Assembly: GCA_963932465.1 (NCBI GenBank) | Contig: OZ010786.1 | Coordinates: 593,391,038 to 593,455,037, forward strand | DNA length: 64,000 nucleotides | Direction: 5' to 3' | Source: Maratus speciosus | Lineage: Eukaryota; Arthropoda; Arachnida; Araneae; Salticidae | Part shown: positions 1 through 11,756 of the stretch, piece by piece | Position numbering within the stretch: position 1 is the stretch's first letter | Layout: every line of letters starts with the position of its first letter | The notes under the pieces: model-generated | The model's database searches: none | What the model was told of the DNA's origin: nothing | Seen by the model: only the letters and a program-made list of their open reading frames with translations | Translations under genes and position numbers: made by a program

Positions 1-110
1 TAATAACATACATAGAAACATAACTAACAAATGCAATATTTTCTAATGAAATTTCTTTCGTATTGACTAATTATCGAATGTTTCTGTAATTTCGTTTCTG
101 TGATATTAGC
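1..110. repeat. Dispersed repeat, left part
   Basis: This stretch resembles 10745-10860: both carry a run reading about GACTAATTATCG, then a GTTTCTGTG block, then a CAGCA or TTAGCA end. The second copy continues into a GAAGAAAACAA block at about 10905, and here the matching GAAGAAAACAA block appears at 4343-4355, after the palindromic units. The repeat is thus probably the ground layer into which the units at 111-4342 and the element at 4368-6022 were later added. Identity is moderate and was judged by eye. Confidence 0.5.
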
Positions 111-845
111 ACTCGAATTCTTCTTGAAATAAAACATATAATTGACGGGCTAACAACCATACTAGACCAAGTGCATTTTCAAAAAAAAAAAAAAAAAAAA
201 AAGAGATAGTCCAATTAGAAGGTGCATAAACTCTGTTTTATTTATTCCCACAGTGAACCAAGCCTGTTTTTACATACTTTCTTATGTATAGGTGATTGCT
301 CCAGTAGTTGATCAAATTTTTGAAATAGTGCTTCATTTTCGGCGGAAATGACTTTTACAAGTAGCACTAGACATAATATTTTTGTTGGAATGTTAGTGCA
401 CCTGTTGTCACATAGTTTTCAGCTATCCTCTGTAAGAGAAGCCATATTATGAATTTTTTTTATTAGAAAGTGTCAAAATTTAGTTTTTGATTAGTTGGAG
501 ACAATAACGGTAAGTTAGAATAAAACCCTTCCATCTTGCTTATTTCAACTAATATTTTTATAAGAATTGTTGTTAATCAAAGTCCAAGGATGATATTTTA
601 AATATTGATTTTTAGATTTGCGATGGACTTCTTTTTAGGGGTTGAAATTTGACTGATCAACTTCTGGTCTTATTAAATAAGAAAATTCTAGAAATTGATC
701 AGCCGTGATCAGTTATTGGTTTCGAGGACTCTAGTTATTGATCAGTATATCAACAACTGGCTAACAACATGCGTAGCCATTAATTGATCATTTTTTTAAT
801 TTTTTTTGCTTACCAAGCCATTATTCCTTATTTTCTGAATTCATT

Positions 846-3243
846 ATGCCGCCGAAAAAGAAATTCTTCCAGTACTGAGAAGAAAAGGGTGAGAAAAAAG
901 GGTGTTTCGATAATTTCAAATCAATAGCCCTGTTCGAAATATTCCACCAATGTTTCCTTAAAAAGCTTTTTTGTTTTAAGTTAAAGGGAAAACGTCAGAG
1001 GTGAGACGGAAGGGACATTCATCAGTTTTAACGCAAAGAAGAGGAACAGATCCTTGTTGATTGGATAAATGCTTATGCCAAAAAAGAGTTCCCGATTAAG
1101 AGGAGGATTTTATTTGAAACCGTAAAAAAAAAACATTGAAGCCGATAAAAGGCCAAACCCTTTTGCAAACTGAACGCCGGGGAAAACATGGTTTAACCCC
1201 TTGAGGGGCGGTGGGATATATTTTATCCCACCTAAGAAGATTTGAAGGAGAAAAAAATTATGAAATTTTACTTTTCTAACTTTGGTGGAAAAACGTCGTA
1301 AAATTGATTTTCCTTATTTTGAAATAAAATTTTTCTAAATTTCCGGTGAGAATTCAGCATTACACAAACGCAATTGCTTGCCCCAAGTGGTTGCTATCAA
1401 GGGGTTAAAGGACTCATGCGAAGAAGCAGTTCGATAGCTCTGATGTATGTAAATGCTATCAACAATGCAAGAGCAGAAGTGTCAGAGCCGAACATCTGCG
1501 AGTGGTTCCAGGAACTTCACAAATATCTTGAAACTGAAGGCTGCTTTGACATTCTTCTTGATTCCAGGAGAATTTTTAATACTGACGAAAGCGGTTTTCA
1601 AACTTGTCCAAAAACGGGAAAAGTCTTAGGACCCATTTCATTCAACATTTTATATGAATTAAAAACGGGTAATGAAAAAGAAGCTATTATCGTGATGGTT
1701 AATTTCAATGCAGCAGGAGAGGTTATTCCTGGTATGATCCTTTACCCATTGCAGAAAATATCACTTAAAATTGCACAGATGTGCCAGACGATTGGGGAAT
1801 GGGTAAATAAAAGAAAGGTTGTATGTGTGGGAGCACCTACTTTAAATATCTTGCAAAAGTATTTCTGCCTTGTTGAGAAAGCAAAATATCAAACTACCCA
1901 TATTACCTCTGGTAGATGGCCACAAGAGTCACTTAACTCTTGAAGTGGCAAAGTTATGCTCAGCGAATCAAATACTTCATTTCGCTCTTTACCCGAATGC
2001 AACACACATACTCCAACCAGCTGATGTTGCTATTTTCAGGCCTCTCAAAGTGCGCAGGCGGGAAACCGTTTACCATTGGAAAACTAAATGCGGAAACAAA
2101 GTGGTAACAAAAGTAGTATTTGGATCTTTGATTGCAAGTGTATTTCGAGAAGCAGACTCCGAAAATCATTAAAAACGGCTTCCGGAAATGCAGTCTGTTT
2201 CCGTTTAACGCAGACGCTGTAGACTACGAAAGGTGCATCAGCAGTAAGCAACGATATTGTCCACCTACAGACCCAGGTGAAAATTAGTCTAGAGTAGGAA
2301 TAGCGGAAAACTTCAGCGTCATGATGCTTTTGCACATTGAATCCCTATTCAAAAAAGGCAGAACTCAGAAGTTCAGAAGCGTGGAAGGGGACGAATGGGA
2401 AATTGGTGTTGAGGCTCTTGAATTGTTCCATTTATGGAGGCAAGTGCGGAACAAATATCTTGAACAAACTCAAACGAACATTGCGACACCAGAGAGCGAA
2501 CCTGAATCGCCAGTTGGTGATCGCCTAACACCAACTGCTTATATTACTCTACAATCTGATGATCCTCGAGCAATATTTGATCATGATCATGCAACACCAG
2601 ATCCTTCAAGGCAGACGGACCCACTTCAAAATTCTGCGACTCCTCAGCGCCCAAAAAACTTAGGTGTAGCTAAAGTAAAAAACGTCAGTCCATCTTTTGC
2701 AGACAACATTCTATTGCTTCACGACTCGCCACAGAAGAAAAAACAGAAAAGAGACGGTTGACTTATGTGACAACGTCAAAACAGTGGATAATGTCTTTCG
2801 AAGAAAGGGAAAAGGAAAAAGAAGAGAAAGAAACCCGAAAGAAAGAAATGATTCAGAAAAGGGAAAAGAGGAAGCAACAACTTATACATCAAAGACAAGA
2901 TATAGGACTATCTAAAATTCCGACTAGGTGGAAAAAACAACGACTGAGCAACTCCCACAGCTTTGAGTCCAGTGCCAAAGTTTCGTCCGGTGGGAGTGTG
3001 TGAGTGGAATCCTTAGATGAGAAAACTGCCCATACCTGGCAGACGATGCAAAAGTATATTGATGAGCACGTTGTCATTTTGGAAAATATTGGAAATGGAA
3101 AAAGAAGGAGCGACGGTGGCTTCCATGGCGGCATGTGGGCACCTACGGAAGTGTTCCTTTTTTATAGGTTGGATCAAGTTATTTCCACATTGAACCCACA
3201 AAAACCAATAGAACAAGAAATCTTTTCTCTGTCCCTGAATTAG
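846..3243 (+). pseudogene. Decayed pogo/jerky-like transposase (DDE_1 type)
   Basis: A possible start lies at 846 (MPPKKK). A CENP-B/HTH-like stretch follows (EEEQILVDWINAYAKKEF near 1040-1090), then the catalytic core. The three acidic sites of a DDD transposase are visible in separate frames: NTDESGF near 1575-1600, VDGHKSH near 1912-1935 and HILQPADVAIF near 2005-2035. A further block (IIKNGFRKCSLFPF) matches the jerky/pogo pattern after the core, near 2160-2210. The reading frame is broken by several frameshifts and stops and by the MITE at 1197-1404. A basic, coiled-coil-like tail (2760-2910) ends the recognisable part; the last 240 bases (3004-3243) stay open but are not recognised. The function in life would have been cut-and-paste transposition; this copy cannot make a full protein. 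Confidence 0.8.
1197..1404. mobile_element. TTAA-flanked MITE (piggyBac-like), 208 bp, copy 1
   Basis: The target TTAA is duplicated at 1193-1196 and 1405-1408. Terminal repeats start CCCCTTG and end CAAGGGG. Just inside the left end is a short perfect hairpin, GGTGGGATA-TATTT-TATCCCACC in outline. It interrupts the transposase gene: with the MITE and one TTAA removed, the two sides read through as GKTW-F-KGLM, the usual linker after the HTH region. Copies 2 and 3 are at 14937-15144 and 23944-24147. No coding capacity. Confidence 0.9.
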
Positions 3244-4367
3244 AGTTTCAATATTGCTTATAAGTTATTGTATTTTTTACTTTTATCCCTCTCATGAAAA
3301 TGTTTACTATTCTCAAATTGTTTAATTTTTTCTACTTACATTTAAAAAAAGATAAAAATTACCAGTGATCAACTACTGGAATGAAATCGATCAAAACCTG
3401 AATTCGCCTGATGAACTACTGGGGAAATGGCAATTAAGAAAGCTATTTATGTATAATTCTGTTGCTATTTAATTTCAGTAGAATTTAATTATTGTCTATT
3501 ATAATACATTCATTAAGGGTTGCATAAATCATCTTAGTTTACTCCTAAAACTTAATATGAAGGAAATATAAAAAAAACCCCGTAGCACCGACTTTATTTG
3601 ATCAACTACTGGGCCGGTCACCCTAGCTTCTGTTTACAGGCATGGTTCAGTATGGGAGTGAATAAAACAATTTTTATGCACCTTCTAAATGGACTATATC
3701 TTTTTTTTTTTCAAAATGGACTTGGTCTTCTGCAGTTGTGAGCCCCTCAATTTTATCTTCACTCGAATTCTTCTTGAAATAAAACTGATAATTTAGGGAC
3801 TCACAACCATAGTAGACCAAGTCCATTAAAAAAAATAGACAGTCCATTTAGAAGGTGCATAAACACTGTTTTATTTACTCCCACAGTGAACCAAGCCTGT
3901 TTTTACGTACTTTCTTATATATGGCTTCTGTTTAGAGGCATGGTTCACTGTGCGAGTGAACAAAACAATTTTTATGCACCTTCTAAATGGACTATCTCCT
4001 TTTTTTTCAAAATGGACTTGGCCTACTGCAGTTGTGAGCCCCTCAATTTTATCTTCACTCGAATTCTTCTTGAAATAAAACTGATAATTTAGGGACTCAC
4101 AACCATAGTAGACCAAGTCCATTAAAATAAAAAATAGACAGTCCATTTAGAAGGTGCATAAACTCTGTTTTATTTACTCCCACAGTGAACCAAGCTTGTT
4201 TTTACATACTGCCTAATATATGACTTCTGTTTACTGGCATGGTTCACTGTGGGAGTGAATAAAACAATTTTTATCCACATTCTAAATGGACTATCTCTTT
4301 TTTCTTTGTCTACTGCAGTTGTGAGCCCCTCAATTTTATCTTGAAGAAAACAAATTTTGAAGACATA

Positions 4368-6022
4368 GGGTAGATATCCAGTAATGGACGCCCTTCAAAG
4401 TTTTTGGTTCATAAAAATGATAACCAATAAAAATGTAGCTTTTATTATTTTTTTTTCATAATTTTCCCTTGCATATTTTATAATCTCGCTTGTTGACACT
4501 CTTAATCAAACCAATCAGGAAGCAGAAAATAAAGTCCAAAATTAATGTTTCAAAGTTCCACTATTTTTCAGTGAAAATCTTAATGAACATGCGAGTTTGC
4601 TTCATTTGATAAATTTGTATATTCTTCATTTTCCTGTAAAATTTTCAGCTTTTTGTCGTGGTTGTAATAGAAAACTGAATTTTATATTCTAATAGCCATT
4701 TATAAAATTTCATTTAGTTTTAAAGGTTTTAAGAGCGGTGTCCATTACTGGATGCTTAATTAGTCATTGTCCAGTAATGGACACCCTATGTAGACATTGC
4801 TAAAAATGCAATTTCAGTAATGTTTATAGTCCATAAAATATTTTGTCTTAACTGAAAACAAATCAAATTTAATAATCAAATTTGTCAATAATCAAATCTA
4901 AATCATCAAATTTAATTTTTAAATTACACGTACGAAAAAGTAATACACCAAAACTTTTATAAAAAGCTGCTTTTAAGTTGTTTTATGTGGTTAATAAAAT
5001 TTCAATATTTTATTCTTTTTTTATGCATATAGCTCTGCCTTGCAATTTTTACAATATGGCAATCAAACCAGTAAAGAGTCAGAATTAATATTGTTTAAGG
5101 ACACAGTCAAAGAGGGGCTCAATCCCTCCCCATTTAAATAAAAACAATTAAATTACAGAAGTTGTTAAATATCTATTTTCTGTCCTAAATGTTTGCTTAT
5201 TCATCTCTGACAAAAAAATATATTTTAATATTATTGAAAGTTATAGTAATCATGAAACTAGTAAATCTGCAGATCAGTCAGTTCAAAACATTAGTTTTAC
5301 ACTTTTATTTTGAAATTATTTTATTTAGTATTTAAAATATCCAACTCACAGAATGATCTCTTTCATCTTTGTAATATTAATAATTACAAGTAACGTATCA
5401 AGTAGTATCTGGAAGTTTAATTGTTAAAAATAGTAAGACGAAACTATTCACTAATGCTCCAAAACATTTATTTTTAAATTATTACCTTTTAAATCTCCCA
5501 CTGTCTCAATAATTTAATAGCTATAATCGGCTGATATTTAGTATTTAAAACTATCCATCTAAAAGAATTAAAACATCGATCTTTTGATAATTACAATAAT
5601 TGATGCAAACCGCGAATGTTTATCACAAATATTTTATTAATTACTGGTTTTCTAATTGTTAAATTTATTTGGATATAATTATTTTGTTTCATTAGTATGC
5701 TTTCATTAAGTTCTGATTCTAAATACAATCATAAAAACAATTATATTTCTTACTTTTTTGAGGTGTCCATTACTGGAACAGAAGGTGTCCATTACTGGAA
5801 CAAAGGGTGTCCATTACTGGCATTTCACGTGTTTTGATATATTTCTGTTACTGCCAATTAAATTTTGATTCATATTGGGAAATGAGACTAGGAGTATGGT
5901 TAAATATTGTTGATAGATAAATATAATATTGAAAAAACTGGAATATAATAATTATAACTATTAATTAAAAAACAACTTTTAAAGAAATTCTTTAAGGGTG
6001 TCCATTACTGGCACATCTACCC
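4368..6022. mobile_element. TA-flanked element with clustered 12-bp motifs
   Basis: Ends are GGGTAGATATCCAGTAATGG on the left and, in reverse complement, GGGTAGATGTGCCAGTAATGG-like on the right, with TA at 4366-4367 and 6023-6024. The motif GTCCATTACTGG or its complement occurs at both ends, near 4737 and 4771, and three times in a row at 5764-5820. No transposase fragment was seen in the 1655 bp. TA duplication suggests the Tc1/mariner-pogo group and non-autonomous status. Joining the flanks gives a sequence similar to 10905-10930, which supports the boundaries. Confidence 0.75.
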
Positions 6023-6950
6023 TATTAAAAAGTAGGTTCCAATATTTTTCATCCAAAATATGTAAATACAAATGCTGTAATAAAAATGTTGATTTTTAAC
6101 GCATATTGGACCACACCGATTAAATCTTGTTGAAATTTTTAAAACTTCGATTATATCATTAATATGGTGTAATTAAGTAGATACTAGCAAAATTTTGAAA
6201 AAAAGTTTTTAATTTTTTAAGTAACTAGCTGTCTATAAACAGGACATATTAGTAGGACACATAGTAAGGACATATAAAATGCATATATAAACTAATTTTA
6301 TGAGCAAATATTTTATTTTACTTTAAAAATACTGCCTATATTGCACAAAAATACTCTATGATTTCTCCAATAAAAATATAATAATAACGGTAAAGTTCTA
6401 GATTATAAGATCATAATTTTTAAAGGATTTTTTAAATAGATTTTTTTTCAATTAATTTTAATTGGTTACTTTTTTTGTTGTTGTTGTTGTTTATCTGTTA
6501 TACTTTTATGTATTTTAAAGACGTCATAACAAAATGCATCCAGAAAATCTTTACTAATTTTATTTAAAAAAATGTTTTATTAGCCGTTCTATTTATAGGA
6601 TAGCGGTCCAATATGGGTTAAGATTATACAAACAAAACTATTCTTATGTCCTATAACTTTGTAATTCATTAATTTCTATGGTACAATTATTTTAAGCATG
6701 GTTATTTAAAGACAGTATGAAAATCTATTTTAATTTACTTACGTTAGTGAATAAAAATGTAAGGCCATGGCTGCGCTGTTAATTATGTTTTCAGTGAAAT
6801 TTTTACAACATTTTATACTGAATGGTCTGATTGTGCGTATACATACATATCACTGGTGTTTTGATATATTTCTGTTACTTCCAATTGAATTTTGATTCAT
6901 ATTGGGAAATGAGACTCGGAGAATGGTTAAATATTGTTGATAGATTAGTA
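5829..6950. repeat. Direct duplication of about 100 bp
   Basis: The block beginning GTGTTTTGATATATTTCTGT at 5829 recurs at 6857, and both copies continue with ATTTTGATTCATATTGGGAA and a TTAAATATTGTTGATAGAT block. One copy is inside the TA-flanked element, the other is about 0.8 kb outside it. It may be an independent dispersed repeat. Nothing coding is seen. Confidence 0.6.
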
Positions 6951-7355
6951 TATGTGCGATTTACTTTTCGCAATGTTTAAACGTGCACCATTAAAAATTT
7001 GTAAAGAAAATATGTGAAATGATTAGAAATCACCCGTCATTAACATCTTAAAGTTTATTAATGAAGTCTATTCACAAAAATATAACTTTTATTGGTATGT
7101 TTATATTAGAAGAATACTCAAAGCAATAAAGTCCAATTAAATTTCTTTAAATGTAACAGTTATTAGATTTAGGATTATATTTAAGTTTAAAATTATAAGT
7201 AATGCCATAAAGGTGTCTGATAATTACATTTAAATCACAAATCCTAATTAGGTTTACTCTCTTTGATAGTAATTATTACATTTAGATCATAAATAACAAA
7301 TACACTTCAAATTTAGAAATGACTATTGGTGTTGCAATTCGGTTGTAAACAAACC
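6025..7355. other. AT-rich stretch without recognised gene
   Basis: Apart from the second copy of the 100-bp block (6857-6950) I see no long open frame, TIR or tandem structure here. Confidence 0.5.
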
Positions 7356-7359
7356 TTAA

Positions 7360-7867
7360 CCCTTAAATGCCTCAGTTTTCAAAAATCACTTAAAAATGTT
7401 TTTCGGCTTTCTTTTTTAAAATAAATCATGGAAAAAATACATAAAAGAAATCATATTTTGTTTTAAGTATGATTTACGGCTAAAAACTGTTTGTTACTAA
7501 TCCGCAATACTGGTGTTTAATTGAAAAAAAAAATTTCATTGATAAAATTGTATAATATTAAACACACAAGAATTTTGGGAAGTATGATAAGAAATAATTT
7601 TACTTGCTCACTGCAGAACAAAATAGGGTATTTTGCAAGCTTCCAAACAAATCAAAAAGAACATGTATCAACCATTGAAAAAATAAATCTATCTTTATTC
7701 TTAAACAGCACAAGTGTTGCCATCTAAATGTTGAAAATCGATTTAATAATATTTTCAGAATGTATTTTATTGGCAACATTAGGCATTATACCTTCAATAT
7801 TATTCTAGTAGTATTTATAAGCCGAAATTGGGTATGTTGCCGAAAGGCAACACCCGGCATTTAAGGG
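7360..7867. mobile_element. TTAA-flanked element, 508 bp
   Basis: TTAA is present at 7356-7359 and 7868-7871. The terminal inverted repeats are CCCTTAAATGCC and GGCATTTAAGGG. The length and ends fit a non-autonomous piggyBac-like element. It holds a 68-codon open frame (7521-7727, +) that I do not recognise and that is probably chance. Confidence 0.8.
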
Positions 7868-7916
7868 TTAATTCCGTCATATCGTCCGTACCATGTCAAA
7901 CTATATAATATGAAAG

Positions 7917-7988
7917 CAGTGTTGCCAGTGGGCTACTTTTTTAAAACTCAACTTTCCCATTCACTTCTTCAACAATGGTGGCAACTAT
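7917..7988. mobile_element. Short hAT-like MITE or fragment
   Basis: The left end CAGTGTTGCCAGTGGGCTAC is identical to the left end of the MITE at 15740; the right end GGTGGCAACTA is a weak inverse of it. At about 72 bp it is likely an internally deleted copy. Confidence 0.45.
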
Positions 7989-8088
7989 ACTAATGCATTA
8001 AATAAAATTTCTAATAATCGTTTCCTTTTATTTGATTTCTTAACGGAACTTACTTCCTGGTTTGCCCTCATATATATATATATATATA

Positions 8089-10571
8089 CAGTAAAACTCA
8101 GATATAACGCTCACCGCTTAAAACGCTTTCCCGCCTTTTACGCTCATTTGTCCGGATCCCTTGAACCTTACCCATAAGAACAATGTAAAAATTCCTTTCT
8201 TTTAATGCTCCCCGCTTTTAACGCGCTTTTTATTCGCCCTTTGAACAAGGAAATCCCGGATATTACGCTTTGGTGCTTTGGTTTGCATCCGAAGTTTTTA
8301 TTTTCTCGCCCGTACAAAGAGAGAGAGAGAGAAAGAGGGGATACGTGAAACTGGCAGCCAGCCAACGCTCAAAGGCTATGTAAAAAAAAAAGAAAAAAAG
8401 AAAGAAAGAAAAAAAATCAGCCAGCGCTGCAGTTTTTTTTCTCATTGGATCAGAGAATAAAAGAATTTATGCCGTCCATCTCAGTAGCACCTGTCTGTTT
8501 CTTACTTCACACAAACTGTTTCCCCTTTTTTCATTAAATAGTATCGCTGGCGACTCCAATTAGGTGCAACATGGAAGCTAAGATTATGAAAAGAAAGACG
8601 TTGACAATTTCAAAAAAATTAAAAATTATAAAAATTTATGACAAAAAATCCCCTATTGGGAGACAAAAGAGATTTTGCTTTATCTATGCATATCGAGCCG
8701 TCGTCTCTTCGGACTCTTCTTCAAAACAGAAAAAGATATTGAAAAAAAAACGCTGCTATTGGTGGCTCAAAGAAAAAAAGAGTGAAAACAGGAAAATATG
8801 AAGATTTAGAAAAACTTATGTACGAGTGGTTTCTTGAATCAAGACACTGTAATATACCTATCAGCGGATCCTTGTTAAAGAAAAAGCTGCAGAAGTAGCC
8901 CAAAAGCTAAGAATTGAAGATTTTACTCCATTTAATGGGTGGTTAGACTAATTTCGAACCCGCCATGGCATTGTGTACAAGAAGATTTGTGGAGAATCCG
9001 CTGCAGTGAACATAGAAAATGCAGAATTTTGGAAAAAGAACAGTCTTCCAAGGCTTATCAAAAACTATGCCAGTTGTGATATTTATAACGCCGGCGAATT
9101 TGGCTTATTTTTTAAAGCAATGCCTGATAAATCCTTAACGTTAAAAGATGAGCAGTGCCATGGTGGGAAGCTCAGTAAAGAACGTGTGACTGAGCTTCTT
9201 TGTTCCAACGCCGATGGGAGCGACAAACTCAAGCCTCTAGCGATTGGAAAATCGGCCAAACCTCGCTGTTTCAAGAACATGAAACGACTTCCCTGTGACT
9301 ATGCACATCAACGTAAGGCTTGGATGATTGGTCCCCAGTTCATTAAATATGCTTCTGATTTTGATATCGAGATGCGGAAGCAAAATATGCATGTCATACT
9401 ATTCGTAGACAATTGCGCGGCGCATCCCCAAGAAATATCAGATATTAGAAACGTCTCTCTGGAATTTCTACCTACAAACACCACAAGCGTACTTCAAGCG
9501 ATGGATCAAGGAATCATAAAGGTTTTAAAACAACATTATCGCAAACGTATAGTGAAACGATTTCTATATAAAATGGAAAATAAAGTAGTCGATCTTCTGT
9601 AACTCTGCTCGACGCCATGAAGTACCCTAGCGCTGCTTGGGATGCAATAGAACCTAAAATAATTCAAAATTGCTTTAAAAGGCAGGCTTCATAACGTACG
9701 CGAACTATAGTATGGATGCAGCAGAAGAGAGGTCAGATCCTATAGACGACGAGGACTGGCAGGCTGTTTACGAGCATCTTGCAGAAAACGCACACAGCCT
9801 TCAGAACTATCATAACATTGATAAAGGCGTTATCACAAGCAACGTTAGGAGCATTGACGACATTATAGGGGACACTGTACAGGATGCCGCAGAAGAAGAG
9901 GACCCTGATGAAGTTGATGATGACGATGTTCAAGAGCGCATCACAAAGATGGCTGAAGTAATGGAAGCTTTTAGCACTATCCGCCTATACACTGCTTCAG
10001 TAGATACCGCCGCTTCACATGAAGATATATTAAGACATATAAACAAAGCAGAAAACGCCCTTTTGTGTGGTCGTTCGTCCACCCGTCAGATGAAACTCGA
10101 AGAGTTTTTCTCTAAAACAGAATAAACAGTAAGTGAAAGTTTATAGTCCTCATAGTGGTGCTCAAGAATACAAATGTTACATTTTTTAAAAAATAAAATA
10201 TTATTATTAGTTTGTTTCATAATTTTATTTCATATTTAATATAAGGATAAGGGTTCTTATTAGAAATGTTAAATATATTTTGTAGCTTTAGTTTTAATGC
10301 TAACAATTCTTTTGCTTGTTCTGATTCGAAATAAAAATACACTTTGTTAACACTATGTTCGATAGTTAAAATGAAGGAAACGTTTTTATACCTATGCTGT
10401 GGAGTTTCTATTTTAAATAATAGACGAAAATGATTTTCCGCATTATTTAAAGCAGATAATCTAATATTCTCAATTTTAAAATGTCGAAAACCTTCTCCCG
10501 CATTTAACGCTTTCCCGCTTTTAACGCTCTTCTAGCCCGTTCCCCCGGAAGAGCGTTATATCCGTGTTTTA

Positions 10572-10574
<3 letters not shown>
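8089..10574 (+). mobile_element. Tigger/pogo-like transposon, 2486 bp
   Basis: The ends are CAGTAAAACTCAGATATAAC and GTTATATCCGTGTTTTACTG, inverse of each other with few mismatches. They are flanked by TA within (TA)n microsatellites (8071-8088 and 10575-10607). Subterminal blocks CGCTTTCCCGC and AACGCT recur near both ends. It carries one decayed transposase gene (8571-10125). The TA target and the transposase type agree with the pogo/Tigger group. Confidence 0.9.
8571..10125 (+). pseudogene. Decayed Tigger-like transposase
   Basis: The start MEAKIMKRKTLTISKKLKI begins a psq-type HTH. A frameshift near 8670 moves the reading frame, then KRVKTGKYEDLEKLMYEWF and FTPFNGWLD (CENP-B HTH) follow, with an in-frame stop near 8949. 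From 8973 the DDE core is open for 209 codons. The second and third catalytic acids are present (LFVDNCAAHP near 9405-9434; VLQAMDQGIIK near 9490-9520). The first site reads NAGEFGLFF where the family has NADETGLFF, so the first Asp is Gly. A second frameshift lies near 9598; the tail resumes as LLDAMKYPSAAWDAI and then an acidic C-terminal part (9712-10125) ending MKLEEFFSKTE. The product would have been a nuclear DNA transposase; this copy is inactive on several counts. Confidence 0.88.
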
Positions 10575-10614
<40 letters not shown>

Positions 10615-10744
10615 ATGTATAATAATACATTTGGTACATATCCGGCGAGAAAACCTTTTTTTATAATATTTATGTTGATTAAACTGGCAAAGTAGATCTA
10701 CAAAATAATTTTCTTTATGAATATTTCTAATTATTATACTCGTA

Positions 10745-10985
10745 ATCTAAGACTATATGTAGAAACATAAGTAAGAAAAGAAACTTATTAAAATGTAACA
10801 CCTTTCACACTGACTAATTATCGGATTCTTTGACAATTTCGTTTCTGTGGTACCAGCATTTGAAGAAGTTTTATCTTTTGTCAAGAAAACGGATAATTCT
10901 AGCTCGAAGAAAACAATTTTTATAAATATATTATAAAGTAGTTAACAATATGCTTCACGCAATATATTTGTTCTAAAACAAAGGT
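10745..10985. repeat. Second copy of the dispersed repeat at 1-110
   Basis: This resembles 1-110 followed by 4343-4367 and 6025-6060, without the intervening palindromic units and TA element. It therefore works as an unoccupied comparison site. The remaining sequence to 11568 shows only an AT-rich 89-codon open frame at 11270-11539 that I do not recognise. Confidence 0.5.
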
Positions 10986-11568
10986 AAGTTGTTAAATTTG
11001 TACAATGAAAATTATTCTTGCGTTTTAAAGTTGTATATAGTGCTAGATTATAATTTCATGCTACATTACATACATTGGATCCATAGTGTTTTAAATTGAA
11101 TACTAACTAAACATGACATAAATAAGATGATTTTAAATGTAACTTAGAGTGTTTAAATATCTTATAGCAATTTATTCACTTCAATAGTAGAAATCATTAC
11201 ATACTTGGTCTGATGGACGACTTGGATTTATGCTTGGACATCGGCTTTCGATAATTTGCTCCACTTAATTTGCTCTTAATTTTTTTAAACTTTACAAATA
11301 AAATTTCTTATACAGAAGTTTCCTTTTGTTTAGAGGAGTTTTTAGGGCAAATTAAAAATAAATCTAAATTTCATAAGTCGATAAATTTTCGGCGAATATG
11401 TCAAGCATTACGCAATTTTAATACTACAAAATTGTATTTAATCGCAACATTGTTTATTCTCAAAAATCTACTTTATATCAAACAAACGACTGCAAAAACC
11501 TTTAGACTAATTAAGGCAAATGTTTCTAATAAACTTTAGCGGTATTCAAAATTCGCATCACCCATTCT

Positions 11569-11756
11569 CAGTTTTGCCAGTTACTTTTCCTTACTTCAGA
11601 TTTCTTGATTGGCGCCATTTTTGTTTTTGAAAAGGTAAAATTGCACTTGTTTTCGCCTTAATTAATAAGCAATTAAAAGAGGCGAATTTTACCAAGTTAA
11701 AAACTGATGTCAACCTAGAAATCTAAATTTTAAAAGGTGGCCCACTGGCAACATTG
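11569..11756. mobile_element. hAT-like MITE, 188 bp
   Basis: The left end is CAGTTTTGCCAG and the right end in reverse complement is CAATGTTGCCAGTGGGCC. Further in, both arms share the block AGATTTCTTGATTG (right arm AGATTTCTAGGTTG). It belongs with the MITE at 15740. A clean 8-bp duplication is not visible. Confidence 0.65.

Larger units (their letters stand above)
291..3623 (+). mobile_element. pogo/jerky-like DNA transposon, TA target duplication
   Basis: The left end GGTGATTGCTCCAGTAG is mirrored by the right end, whose reverse complement reads GGGTGACCGGCCCAGTAG; both then run into TTGATCAA. TA flanks both ends (289-290 and 3624-3625). Removing the element and one TA joins CTTATGTATA to GCTTCTGTTTA, which matches the uninterrupted units near 3920 and 4215. 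That is direct empty-site support. The left end has lost one base relative to the right. Inside is a decayed DDE transposase gene (846-3243) and a nested MITE (1197-1404). Several CAGTAGTTGATCA-type motifs recur inside both ends and may be transposase binding sites. Confidence 0.85.
111..4342. repeat. Three tandem palindromic units of about 296 bp
   Basis: The block ACTCGAATTC starts at 111, 3761 and 4057, so the last two units have a 296-bp period. The first unit is the same sequence stretched by the transposon at 291-3623. Each unit is internally symmetric: the GAAGGTGCATAAA arm with TTATTTACTCCCACAGTGAA is answered by TTCACTGTGGGAGTGAATAA and TTTATGCACCTTC, and the CTGCAGTTGTGAGCCCCTCA arm is answered by GACTCACAACCATAGTAGAC. 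A single strand could therefore fold into long hairpins. No coding content is seen. It may be a tandemly duplicated MITE or a young satellite. Confidence 0.8.

Noticed and set aside
3004..3243. Separate small gene of 79 codons
   Set aside because: It lies within the pogo/jerky-like element, in frame with the decayed tail region, and has no own motif; treated as part of the pseudogene.
8302..8460. Plus- and minus-strand 60-codon frames near 8263-8460
   Set aside because: They lie on GA-rich and A-rich low-complexity sequence inside the Tigger-like element.
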